The position numbers and the translations under genes are program-made. Of a DNA stretch of 50,475 nucleotides, positions 43,596 to 50,475 are shown piece after piece. Below the pieces are notes generated by a model, which was not told the DNA's origin, did no database searches, and saw only the letters and a program-made list of their open reading frames with translations. Each line of letters opens with the position of its first letter. The stretch's first letter is position 1. The stretch comes from Bradyrhizobium genosp. SA-3 (GTDB taxonomy: Bacteria > Pseudomonadota > Alphaproteobacteria > Rhizobiales > Xanthobacteraceae): positions 1 through 50,475 of the forward strand of contig NZ_PSRT01000059.1 of the NCBI RefSeq assembly GCF_004212635.1, read 5' to 3'.

Positions 43596-44133
43596 GATCC
43601 GCATCGCAGCCCGCTTGCTGGCGGTCGCCGCCCTGGCGGCGCTGACGGCCGGCTGCTTCCAGCCGATGTATGCCGAGCGTAACGACGGCACCCCTGGCCT
43701 GCGCGAGAAGCTGATGGGGGTCGAGCTGCCGCCGATCGCCAAGCCGAACGCCTCGCGCGAGGCGCGCGTTGGCGTCGAGGTCCGCAATGCCCTGGCTTTC
43801 AAGCTCTACGGCACGGCGACGGGAATGCCGCCGACGCACCGCCTGGAGATCCGCTTCACCTCCACCCGCTCCTCGCTGATCGTCAGCGCCGCGACCGGAC
43901 TGCCGACCAGCGAGAATTACGGCATCGACGCCCAGTACAATCTGATCGACGCCGTGACCGGCAAGTCGGTGATGACCGGCACCACCTTCTCGCGTGTGTC
44001 CTACGACATGCCCGGCTCATACCAGCGCTTCGCTCGCAATCGCGCCTATCGCGACGCCGAGGATCGTGCCGCCAACGAGATCGCCGAGAACATCACGACC
44101 CGGCTCGCCTCGTTCTTCACCGCGGGCACCTGA
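43582..44133 (+). CDS. lptE: LPS assembly lipoprotein LptE
   Basis: 183 residues. A lipoprotein signal peptide ends in LTAGC (lipobox, Cys25). The mature domain (FQPMYAERNDGTPGLREKL, RLEIRFTSTRSSLIVS, YDMPGSYQRFARNRAYRDAE) is the LptE fold that plugs the LptD barrel and delivers LPS to the outer leaflet. It overlaps leuS by 14 bp, so translation is coupled, and is followed by holA after a palindromic repeat. Confidence 0.9.
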   Translation: MLSARIRIAARLLAVAALAALTAGCFQPMYAERNDGTPGLREKLMGVELPPIAKPNASREARVGVEVRNALAFKLYGTATGMPPTHRLEIRFTSTRSSLIVSAATGLPTSENYGIDAQYNLIDAVTGKSVMTGTTFSRVSYDMPGSYQRFARNRAYRDAEDRAANEIAENITTRLASFFTAGT

Positions 44134-44142
44134 TTCATTCCT

Positions 44143-44253
44143 GTCATTCCGGGGCTCGCGAAGCGAGAGCCCGGAATCTCGATTCCCAACCTCTGGTTTC
44201 TCTGGTGCGCAATTGCGCACCGTAGCTCGCGCTTCGCGGGCTCCGGAAAGACG
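44143..44253. repeat. Palindromic repeat, family E, between lptE and holA
   Basis: GTCATTCCGGGGCTCGCG at the left and CGCGGGCTCCGGAAAGACG at the right are near reverse complements. Inside, GTGCGCAATTGCGCAC is a perfect 16-bp palindrome. It lies within a likely operon. Confidence 0.75.
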
Positions 44254-44262
44254 ATCTAGGCC

Positions 44263-45290
44263 ATGGTCGCGCTGCGCGGAAAAGAGATCGATGCCTTCCT
44301 CGCCCGCCCCGATGCGGGCCACCCGATCATCCTGCTCTACGGTCCTGACGCGGGCCTTGTGCGCGAGCGCGCCGATGCGCTGATCGCATCCGCCGTCGAC
44401 GATCCCAACGATCCATTCTCCCTGGTCAAGCTCGATGGCGACGAGCTCTCCGCCGAGCCGTCCCGGCTCGTCGACGAAGCCATGACGGTGCCGCTGTTCG
44501 GCGGCCGCCGCGCCATCCGCATCCGCGCCGGCTCGCGCAGCTTTGCAGGCGGCATCAACACTCTGGCCGAGATGAACGTGAAGGATTGCCGCATCGTGAT
44601 CGAGGCCGGCGAGCTGCGCCCGGAATCGCCGCTGCGCAAAGCCTGCGAGCGCGCCAAGTCGGCGGTGGCGATCGGCTGCTACCCCGACACAGAGCGCGAC
44701 CTCGCCAAGCTGATGGAGGACGAGCTCCGCATCGCCAATTTGCGCATCGCGCAGGACGCCCGCGCGGCGCTGATGTCGTTCCTCGGTGGCGACCGCCAGG
44801 CCTCGCGCAACGAGCTGCGCAAGCTCACGCTCTATGCCCATGGCAAAGGCGAGATCACGCTGGACGACGTGATGTCCGTGGTCGCCGACGCCTCAGAGCT
44901 GAAGCTCGATCCCATCGTCGACGGCGCCTTCGCCGGCCGGCCCGACATCGTCGAGACCGAATTCGCCAAGGCCATGATCGCCGGCACCTATCCCGGCGTG
45001 ATCATCTCCGCCGCGCAGCGTCAGGCCGCGTGGCTCCACAAATCGGCGCTCGCGATCGCGACGGCACGCCGGCCTCAGCCGTGCTCGATGGCGGCTTTCC
45101 ACGGCTGCACTTCTCGCGAAAGCCCGCGGTCGAAACGGCGCTGCGCAATTTCAGCCCGGCCCGGCTTGCCGCCATCATCGAGCAGCTCGCGACAGCCGCG
45201 CTCGAGACCCGCAAGCAATCCACCCTCGCCGCCGCCATCGCCCAGCGCACGCTGATGGCGATCGCCGCGAATGCGAAGCGGCGGGGGTGA
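44263..45290 (+). pseudogene. holA: DNA polymerase III delta subunit, interrupted by a -1 frameshift
   Basis: The 5' frame (MVALRGKEIDAFLARPDAGH, IILLYGPDAGLVRERADAL, AGTYPGVIISAAQRQAAWLH) turns to nonsense after LAIAT. The frame one base back continues GTPASAVLDGGFPRLHFSRK to LMAIAANAKRRG. Adding one G at about 45058-45061 (ATCGCG-GACGGC) gives a normal 342-residue delta subunit. HolA opens the beta clamp in the clamp-loader complex and is essential in studied bacteria, so a true null is improbable and a consensus error is the simplest reading. It converges on parB. Confidence 0.85.
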
Positions 45291-45300
45291 GGCTATCCAC

Positions 45301-45378
45301 GTCATTGCGAGCGTAGCGAAGCAATCCAGAATCTTTCCGCGGAGGGACTCTGGATTGCTTCGCTGCGCTCGCAATGAC
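45301..45378. repeat. Palindromic repeat, family B, copy 2
   Basis: GTCATTGCGAGCG (45301-45313) and CGCTCGCAATGAC (45366-45378) are exact reverse complements. The inner pair AAGCAATCCAGA and TCTGGATTGCTT matches copy 1. It lies between the convergent holA and parB genes. Confidence 0.9.
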
Positions 45379-45409
45379 GTAGTTGATGTAGGGGCGCGCC
45401 ACACATTCA

Positions 45410-45441
45410 GCTGTCGTCCCGGCGCACACCGGGACGACAGC
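45410..45441. terminator. 13-bp hairpin between holA and parB, possible bidirectional terminator
   Basis: GCTGTCGTCCCGG and CCGGGACGACAGC form a perfect stem with loop CGCACA. It lies 8 bp after the parB stop (minus strand). No T-run follows on either side, so termination is possible but not certain. Confidence 0.55.
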
Positions 45442-45449
45442 GAGGGCAG

Positions 45450-46334
45450 CTACAGCCCGCCCTTCGCCAGCCGCTTCATCACCTCGTCGAGCTGATCGAG
45501 GTTGCGGTAGTTGATCTGCACGGAGCCGCCGGGATCGCGGTGATTGACGGTGACCTTGAGACCCAGCGCGTCGCTGACGCGCTTTTCGAGATCGATCGTA
45601 TCGGGGTCCTTTTCCTTCGCGCCAGCGCGCGCCTTCTGCGGCTTGCGCTCGGGCACGCCCTCCTCGTGCGCCAACGCCTCGGCCTGACGGACGTTGAGGC
45701 CCTCCGCGACGATGCGCTTGGCGGCCGTGAGCGGATCGGGCACGCCGATCAGCGCGCGGGCATGGCCGGCCGTCAGCTCGCCGGTCGCGATGAAGGCCTG
45801 CACCTCCGCCGGCAGCTTCGTCAGCCGCATCATGTTGGCGACGTGGCTGCGGCTCTTGCCGACGACTCTTGCGATGTCGTCCTGGCTGCGTTTGAACTCG
45901 TTGGCGAGCGCGTGATAGCCCTGCGCCTCTTCCATCGGGTTGAGGTCTTCGCGCTGCACGTTCTCGACGATCGCGAACTCCAGCGCATCGCTATCGCTGA
46001 TGTCGACCGGCACGATCGGCACCTCGTGCAGGCCAGCCATTTGCGAGGCGCGCCAGCGCCGTTCGCCGGCGATGATCTCATAGCGATCCTGCGCGCCCTT
46101 CACCGGACGCACCACGATCGGCTGGATCACGCCGTGCTGCTTGATGGAGTCGGAGAGCTCCTTGAGCTCGGCCTCCGAAAAGGTACGGCGCGGGTTGCGC
46201 GGATTGGCCTTGATGAATTCGATCGGCACCTTGCGCTGTGCGCGCGGACGATCGACATGCTGAGCCTCGCCGCCGACATCACCGATCAGACTCGCAAGAC
46301 CTCGGCCCAGTCGCGAACGCGCTTCGTCGGCCAT
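45450..46334 (-). CDS. parB: Chromosome partitioning protein ParB
   Basis: 294 residues. GRGLASLIGD near the start is the ParA-contacting end. The CTPase/spreading domain has NPRNPRRTF, GERRWRA (90-96) and ENVQREDLNP (124-133). The helix-turn-helix that reads parS is about 151-171 (QDDIARVVGKSRSHVANMMR). A C-terminal dimerisation domain closes. It loads at parS sites and slides outward to build the segregation complex. The ATG at 46334 (MADEARSRLG) is preferred over one seven codons up. It lies downstream of parA, with a repeat between. Confidence 0.96.
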   Translation of the reverse strand: MADEARSRLGRGLASLIGDVGGEAQHVDRPRAQRKVPIEFIKANPRNPRRTFSEAELKELSDSIKQHGVIQPIVVRPVKGAQDRYEIIAGERRWRASQMAGLHEVPIVPVDISDSDALEFAIVENVQREDLNPMEEAQGYHALANEFKRSQDDIARVVGKSRSHVANMMRLTKLPAEVQAFIATGELTAGHARALIGVPDPLTAAKRIVAEGLNVRQAEALAHEEGVPERKPQKARAGAKEKDPDTIDLEKRVSDALGLKVTVNHRDPGGSVQINYRNLDQLDEVMKRLAKGGL

Positions 46335-46392
46335 CGCCAGCTCCCTTGGATTCACGGTGCAGCACTCCAGAACTGAATTTCACACTCTCGAT

Positions 46393-46484
46393 CGTAGGGT
46401 GGGCAAAGGCGCGTCTTCGCGCCGTGCCCACCATCTTTCAATCGAATGGTTTTGGTGGGCACGCTTCGCTTTGCCCACCCTACG
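46393..46484. repeat. Palindromic repeat, family C, between parA and parB
   Basis: CGTAGGGTGGGCAAAG at the left pairs with CTTTGCCCACCCTACG at the right, with GGCGCG..CGCGCC inside. It occupies most of the 156 bp between the parA stop and the parB start. Near copy: 33122-33213. Confidence 0.88.
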
Positions 46485-46490
46485 GCATCG

Positions 46491-47357
46491 TCAATGCGTC
46501 GTGCGCAGCTCGCGCTCGCGCTGGATCACTTCGGTGGCGAGCCGCAAGTAAGCTTCGCTGCCGACGCATTTGAGATCGTAGACCAGCACCGGCTTGCCAT
46601 AGGACGGCGCTTCCGAGATGCGCACGTTGCGCGGGATCATGGTCTTGTAGACTTTCTCGCCCATGAACTGGCGGACGTCGGCGACGACCTGGTTCGAGAG
46701 GTTGTTGCGCGAGTCGAACATGGTCAGCACGATGCCGTGGATCGACAGGTTCGGGTTGAGCGTCGAGCGCACCTGCTCGACCGTCTGCAGCAATTGCGAC
46801 AGACCTTCGAGCGCGAAGAACTCGCATTGCAGCGGCACCAGGATCGCATCGGACGCCGCCATCGCGTTCACCGTGAGCAGGTTGAGCGAGGGCGGGCAGT
46901 CGATCAGCACATAAGTGTAGTCGGCGTCCGGCGAGACGTTGTTGTTGAGCGCGCCGATGGCGTCGCGCAGCTTGAAGGCGCGGCCGGGGGTGGTGCCGAG
47001 CTCGAGCTCGAGGCCGGAGAGGTCCATGGTCGATGGCGCGATGTGCAGCCGCGGCACCGCGGTCGAGACCACGGCCTCGCGCAAGGCGGCTTCGCCAACC
47101 AGCACGTCATACATGGAGCAGGAACGGTTGCGGCGATCGATGCCGAGGCCGGTCGAGGCGTTGCCCTGCGGGTCGAGATCGACGATCAGGACGCGTTCGC
47201 CGATCGCTGCGAGCGCTGTGCCGAGGTTAATCGCTGTGGTTGTTTTTCCCACGCCGCCCTTTTGATTCGCCAGCGCCAGGATACGGGGGTGGCCATGCGG
47301 CACCTCATTGGTCTCTTGGGCGGTCTGTTCTTGCTGCGGCTCGTCAATCACGCTCAT
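46491..47357 (-). CDS. parA: Chromosome partitioning ATPase ParA
   Basis: 288 residues. The deviant Walker A KGGVGKT is at 33-39 in LALANQKGGVGKTTTAINLG. VLIVDLDPQGNAS and YVLIDCPPSLNLLTVNAM are the Walker A' and B motifs. It forms ATP dimers on the nucleoid that ParB complexes pull along during origin segregation. It lies 31 bp downstream of rsmG and upstream of parB in the usual rsmG-parA-parB order. Confidence 0.96.
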   Translation of the reverse strand: MSVIDEPQQEQTAQETNEVPHGHPRILALANQKGGVGKTTTAINLGTALAAIGERVLIVDLDPQGNASTGLGIDRRNRSCSMYDVLVGEAALREAVVSTAVPRLHIAPSTMDLSGLELELGTTPGRAFKLRDAIGALNNNVSPDADYTYVLIDCPPSLNLLTVNAMAASDAILVPLQCEFFALEGLSQLLQTVEQVRSTLNPNLSIHGIVLTMFDSRNNLSNQVVADVRQFMGEKVYKTMIPRNVRISEAPSYGKPVLVYDLKCVGSEAYLRLATEVIQRERELRTTH

Positions 47358-47388
47358 CGCAAATTCCCCACTCAGGCCCCTGAACGCC

Positions 47389-48162
47389 TCACCCGCGCCG
47401 TTCGACGGACGTCAGTTCCACGATCCATCCGTCACCAGTACGGCTACGATGGAGCTGAGGCCGAATATTCCAATATTTAGCGGCTTCGGTCAATTCAGCC
47501 TCTACATCTTGACCCTTGAGAAATAACGCCTTTGCGCCGTCGCGCATCAGCGGCTCCGCAAAGCCGATAAGTTGATGTAGCGGAGCCAGCGCACGCGCGG
47601 TGACGCAATCGACGGGGCCGGTGATTCTATCCACATTATCCCCGATCTCAGCGAGATGTACGACTCCCGGAGATGTGGTGACGCGAATCGCCTCGCGCAG
47701 GAACGCCGCCTTCTTGGCGATTCGCTCGACCAGATGGACGCTGGCATCCGGCGTCCCGGCCATGGCGCAGGCGAGCACGACGCCCGGGAAGCCACCGCCG
47801 CTGCCGAGGTCGGCCCAGCGTTTTGCCGCCGGCGCGAGATCAACGAGCTGAAGCGAGTCGGCAATGTGCCGGGTCCAAAGGTGCGGCAGCGTCGAGGGCG
47901 CGACGAGGTTGGTCTTGGCCTGCCACTCCCGGAGCAAGGCGATGTAGCGATCGAGCCGGTCCTCCGTTTCATGTGAAACGGGTGCGAGCTTGAGGGCCGC
48001 GATCTTGTCGGCAGCGATGATCGCGTCTAGCGATTGATCGGCGGCGCTGGCCTTGCCGGCCTTCAGCTTGGTCGGCCCCAGCCCGGATCGACGACCGGCG
48101 CCCTCGCCCGCAATGGATTTTCCTGATGACGATCTGCCGCCTCCCGGCCCGCGCTGTTTCAC
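47389..48162 (-). CDS. rsmG: 16S rRNA (guanine-N7) methyltransferase RsmG
   Basis: 257 residues. The SAM-binding motif is ADLGSGGGFPGVVLA (117-131). TNLVAPSTLPHLWTRHIADSLQL comes before it, and DCVTARALAPL after. It methylates G527 of 16S rRNA; loss gives streptomycin resistance in other bacteria. About 58 residues of basic, Gly-rich tail precede the conserved domain (KLAPVSHETEDRL). The only ATG, GTG or TTG in frame after the mnmG stop and before that domain is the GTG at 48160-48162, which lies inside a parS site. A weak AGG lies eight bases upstream. Confidence 0.92.
   Translation of the reverse strand: MKQRGPGGGRSSSGKSIAGEGAGRRSGLGPTKLKAGKASAADQSLDAIIAADKIAALKLAPVSHETEDRLDRYIALLREWQAKTNLVAPSTLPHLWTRHIADSLQLVDLAPAAKRWADLGSGGGFPGVVLACAMAGTPDASVHLVERIAKKAAFLREAIRVTTSPGVVHLAEIGDNVDRITGPVDCVTARALAPLHQLIGFAEPLMRDGAKALFLKGQDVEAELTEAAKYWNIRPQLHRSRTGDGWIVELTSVERRG
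47965..47980. promoter_or_regulatory. Imperfect parS inside rsmG
   Basis: CGTTTCATGTGAAACG matches the 14-bp parS core GTTTCACGTGAAAC with one change (C to T). It lies in the coding sequence for PVSHETE of RsmG. Confidence 0.55.
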
Positions 48163-48170
48163 GTGAAACG
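48155..48170. promoter_or_regulatory. parS site overlapping the rsmG start codon
   Basis: TGTTTCACGTGAAACG has a perfect 14-bp core and differs from the consensus TGTTTCACGTGAAACA only at the last base. Read on the minus strand its central GTG is the rsmG start, and the mnmG stop is 2 bp away. Confidence 0.92.
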
Positions 48171-48171
48171 C

Positions 48172-50052
48172 CTATGCGATCGCCTTTGAGGTCTTCCGTG
48201 CCTCGCGCCGCAGATACGCAGCGAGAATGCCGAGCGCGGCCGGTGTCATCCCATCGATCCGGCCGGCCTGGCCGACCGTGAACGGCCGGGCCTTTTCCAG
48301 CTTGGCCCGCACCTCATTGGAGAGACCGGGAACCTGCTGGTAGTCGACCTCAGCCAACACCATCCCCTCGTCGCGCCGGAAGGCTTCGACATCGGCGCTC
48401 TGGCGCTCCAGATAGACGTCGTATTTGGCGTCGATCTCGAGGTGGGTCGCGATGACGGGGTCGATCGCCGACAGCTCCGGCCAGATCGCGCGGACCTGGC
48501 CCCAGCCAATATCTGGGTACGCCATCAGCTCGAAGGCAGATCGGCGCTGGCCATCGCGGTTCAGGGACAGTCCGTACTTGATCGCCTCGTTCGGGGTGAT
48601 CGCGAGCGACTTCGAGAGCGTTCGGGCCGCGTTCAGGGCATCCATCTTGGCGCGGTGGTGCTGCGTGCGGGCACTGCCGACACACCCCAAGGTGATGCCC
48701 TTCTCGGTCAGACGCTGATCGGCGTTGTCGGCCCGCAGCGTCAACCGGTATTCGGCCCGGGAGGTGAACATCCGATAGGGCTCGCTGATCCCGCGGGTGA
48801 CGAGGTCATCGATCATCACACCGAGATAGCCATCCGCCCGGTCGAATACGGTCAGCGCGGCCCCGCTCGCCCAGAGCGCGGCGTTCAACCCGGCCACGAT
48901 GCCCTGCCCGGCGGCCTCTTCGTATCCGGTGGTGCCGTTGATCTGTCCTGCCAGGAACAGACCGCGTAGACGCTTGGTCTGGAGGGTCGGATCGAGCTCC
49001 CGGGGATCGATATGGTCGTATTCGATGGCATAGCCCGGACGGACCATCTTCACCCGCTCCAAGCCAGGAATGCTGGCGAGGATCGCGAGCTGGACCTCTT
49101 CGGGAAGTGAGGTCGAGATGCCGTTGGGATAGACGGTCGTGTCGTCGAGCCCTTCCGGCTCCAGGAAGATCTGATGCCCGTCGCGGTCGCCGAAGCGGAC
49201 GATCTTGTCCTCGATCGACGGACAATAGCGCGGACCGGAGCTCTTGATCTGACCGGAATACATCGGGGAGCGATGGACATTGGCACGGATCACCTCATGG
49301 GTCGCCGAGGTGGTCCGGGTGATCCCGCACTGGATCTGCGGGGTCGTGATCTGCTCCGTCATCACCGAGAACGGCTCCGGCGGTTCGTCGCCAGGCTGCA
49401 TCTCGACCGCCGACCAGTCGATCGTGGTGCCATCGAGACGGGGTGGAGTCCCCGTCTTCAGCCGCCCGAGGGTAAAGCCGGCGCGCTCAAAGGAGCTGGA
49501 CAGGCCCATCGCTGGCGCCTCGCCGACACGACCGGCGGGCCAATTCTTCTCGCCGAGATGGATCAGACCGCGCAGGAAGGTGCCGGTGGTGACGACAATT
49601 GCCCCTGCCCGAAGCTGCCGGCCGTCGGCCAGGCGCAGAGCGGTGACCCGGCCTTCCACCACGATCAGCTCGTCAGCCTCACCCTCGATGACGGAAAGAC
49701 CCTCGGTTTCCCTGATCGCGGCCTGCATCGCGGCCGCATAGAGCTTCCGGTCAGCCTGAGCGCGAGGACCACGGACGGCCGGACCCTTGCGACGATTGAG
49801 GACGCGAAATTGGATGCCGCCGGCGTCGCCGACCCGGCCCATCAGACCATCGAGAGCATCGACTTCGCGGACCAGATGACCCTTGCCGAGACCGCCAATG
49901 GCGGGATTGCAGGACATGGCGCCAACGGTGGAGAAACGGTGCGTCACCAGAGCGGTCGTTGCACCCATCCGCGCAGCAGCCGCCGCGGCCTCACAGCCGG
50001 CGTGACCGCCGCCAATCACGATGACGTCGAAACTCTCTCGCTCTGTTCGCAT
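48172..50052 (-). CDS. mnmG: tRNA uridine-5-carboxymethylaminomethyl modification enzyme MnmG
   Basis: 626 residues, full length. The FAD site is VIGGGHAGCEAA (12-23). MSCNPAIGGLGKGHLVREVDALDG and RAQADRKLY are family signatures, and FLAGQINGTTGYEEAAGQG is near the middle. With MnmE it modifies U34 of several tRNAs using FAD, NADH and methylenetetrahydrofolate. Its stop is in the same frame as, and 12 bp before, the rsmG start. Upstream lie two more parS sites. mnmE, its usual neighbour, would be beyond the window. Confidence 0.97.
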   Translation of the reverse strand: MRTERESFDVIVIGGGHAGCEAAAAAARMGATTALVTHRFSTVGAMSCNPAIGGLGKGHLVREVDALDGLMGRVGDAGGIQFRVLNRRKGPAVRGPRAQADRKLYAAAMQAAIRETEGLSVIEGEADELIVVEGRVTALRLADGRQLRAGAIVVTTGTFLRGLIHLGEKNWPAGRVGEAPAMGLSSSFERAGFTLGRLKTGTPPRLDGTTIDWSAVEMQPGDEPPEPFSVMTEQITTPQIQCGITRTTSATHEVIRANVHRSPMYSGQIKSSGPRYCPSIEDKIVRFGDRDGHQIFLEPEGLDDTTVYPNGISTSLPEEVQLAILASIPGLERVKMVRPGYAIEYDHIDPRELDPTLQTKRLRGLFLAGQINGTTGYEEAAGQGIVAGLNAALWASGAALTVFDRADGYLGVMIDDLVTRGISEPYRMFTSRAEYRLTLRADNADQRLTEKGITLGCVGSARTQHHRAKMDALNAARTLSKSLAITPNEAIKYGLSLNRDGQRRSAFELMAYPDIGWGQVRAIWPELSAIDPVIATHLEIDAKYDVYLERQSADVEAFRRDEGMVLAEVDYQQVPGLSNEVRAKLEKARPFTVGQAGRIDGMTPAALGILAAYLRREARKTSKAIA

Positions 50053-50107
50053 GAGCGGACTTCTAGCTCAGAGGCGGAAAAGCCGGAAGTGGAAACTGGG
50101 TGGCAGA

Positions 50108-50123
50108 TGTTTCACGTGAAACG
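50108..50123. promoter_or_regulatory. parS site upstream of mnmG
   Basis: TGTTTCACGTGAAACG, with a perfect 14-bp core, lies 56 bp before the mnmG start. Confidence 0.92.
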
Positions 50124-50139
50124 ATGCGAGAGCAAATTT

Positions 50140-50166
50140 TGTGAAAACAACCCCATGCACATAGAA
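50140..50166 (+). repeat. Short dispersed element (GAAAACAACCCCATGCACA), copy 2
   Basis: TGTGAAAACAACCCCATGCA, then CATAGAA. It lies between two parS sites. It matches 10474-10500 except for one substitution and one missing G. Confidence 0.7.
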
Positions 50167-50177
50167 GGGGCGGACAT

Positions 50178-50193
50178 TGTTTCACGTGAAACG
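50178..50193. promoter_or_regulatory. parS site, second upstream of mnmG
   Basis: TGTTTCACGTGAAACG with a perfect 14-bp core, 70 bp from the previous parS site. Confidence 0.92.
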
Positions 50194-50227
50194 AGAGCGC
50201 CGTTCGATGGGTAGGGATTGCAAAGCC

Positions 50228-50307
50228 GTCATTGCGAGGAGCCCTTGCGACGAAGCAATCCGTCTGCCTCCGCGGAGAGACGCTGGACTGCTTCGCTGCG
50301 CAATGAC
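50228..50307. repeat. Palindromic repeat, family B, copy 3
   Basis: GTCATTGCGAGGAGCCCTTG at the left repeats the start of copy 1. The right end is CTTCGCTGCGCAATGAC. The inner pair is weaker (AAGCAATCCGTC with GGACTGCTT). Confidence 0.8.
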
Positions 50308-50438
50308 GGGCGGGGCGTCGCTCTCGCTCCCTGTTTAAATACCCGGGGATCGAAGCATGGCGAGATTGAGCGCTAGGTTTTTCGGCTCCCGGCCGTCACT
50401 GTTTTCGGGCTTAATTGAAGAGGACCAAGGCCGAAACC

Positions 50439-50454
50439 TGTTTCAAGTGGAACA
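50439..50454. promoter_or_regulatory. Degenerate parS-like sequence
   Basis: TGTTTCAAGTGGAACA matches TGTTTCACGTGAAACA at 14 of 16 positions. It may be a decayed site. Confidence 0.35.
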
Positions 50455-50466
50455 ACGGTCTCCACC

Positions 50467-50475
50467 GTTTCACGT
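50467..50475. promoter_or_regulatory. parS site cut by the window end
   Basis: GTTTCACGT, the left nine bases of the parS core, are the last bases of the window. Confidence 0.6.

Noticed and set aside
50308..50475. 3' end of mnmE
   Set aside because: mnmE is the usual neighbour of mnmG, but no MnmE-like coding sequence is readable before the window ends.

Overview
The window looks like a chromosomal segment of a high-GC alphaproteobacterium of the Bradyrhizobium group (Hyphomicrobiales). The evidence is the gene content and order (leuS-lptE-holA / parB-parA-rsmG-mnmG; aminotransferase-ftsK-lolA-xthA; glnK-amtB pairs), long antisense shadow frames, alphaproteobacterial palindromic repeats, and perfect-core chromosomal parS sites at the right end. 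The right end is therefore probably close to the replication origin. No phage, transposase, integrase or CRISPR array was seen. This is mostly core genome.

Left part (1-13.6 kb): an Atg22-like MFS transporter, a periplasmic gamma-glutamyltransferase, a GST divergent from a DUF2239 protein with twin palindromes between them, a MATE exporter, an HCCA-isomerase-like protein, a ketopantoate reductase, a periplasmic PQQ-type dehydrogenase with a diheme cytochrome c, a frameshifted sugar epimerase, tRNA-Gly(GCC), and a CnoX-like thioredoxin followed by a LON-domain protein.

Middle part (13.6-28.3 kb): a MHYT-PAS-GGDEF-EAL c-di-GMP protein, a PepSY-like protein with a cytochrome b561, a TetR regulator divergent from a membrane protein with two matching palindromes, Trm112, a UbiH-type hydroxylase, TesB and a DUF4339 protein. 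Then come two complete glnK-amtB modules that flank an ArsR-AHSA1-ClpP cassette. The cassette is headed by a long perfect inverted repeat, and the second glnK has a sigma-54-type promoter.

Right part (28.5-50.5 kb): a frameshifted aminotransferase, FtsK, a LolA-like protein, exonuclease III, a cNMP-binding protein, a CenR-like response regulator divergent from an L,D-transpeptidase, a FAH-family hydratase, YggS, two convergent diguanylate cyclases, leuS, lptE, a frameshifted holA, parB, parA, rsmG and mnmG.

Points that stand out: the only usable rsmG start codon lies inside a parS site; three genes, including the normally essential holA, each carry an apparent one-base deletion, which suggests consensus error; at least six families of palindromic intergenic repeats sit mostly at gene 3' ends, and one supplies the stop codons of both converging diguanylate cyclases; and DUF2239 looks like a DNA-binding protein facing its own tandem operators.
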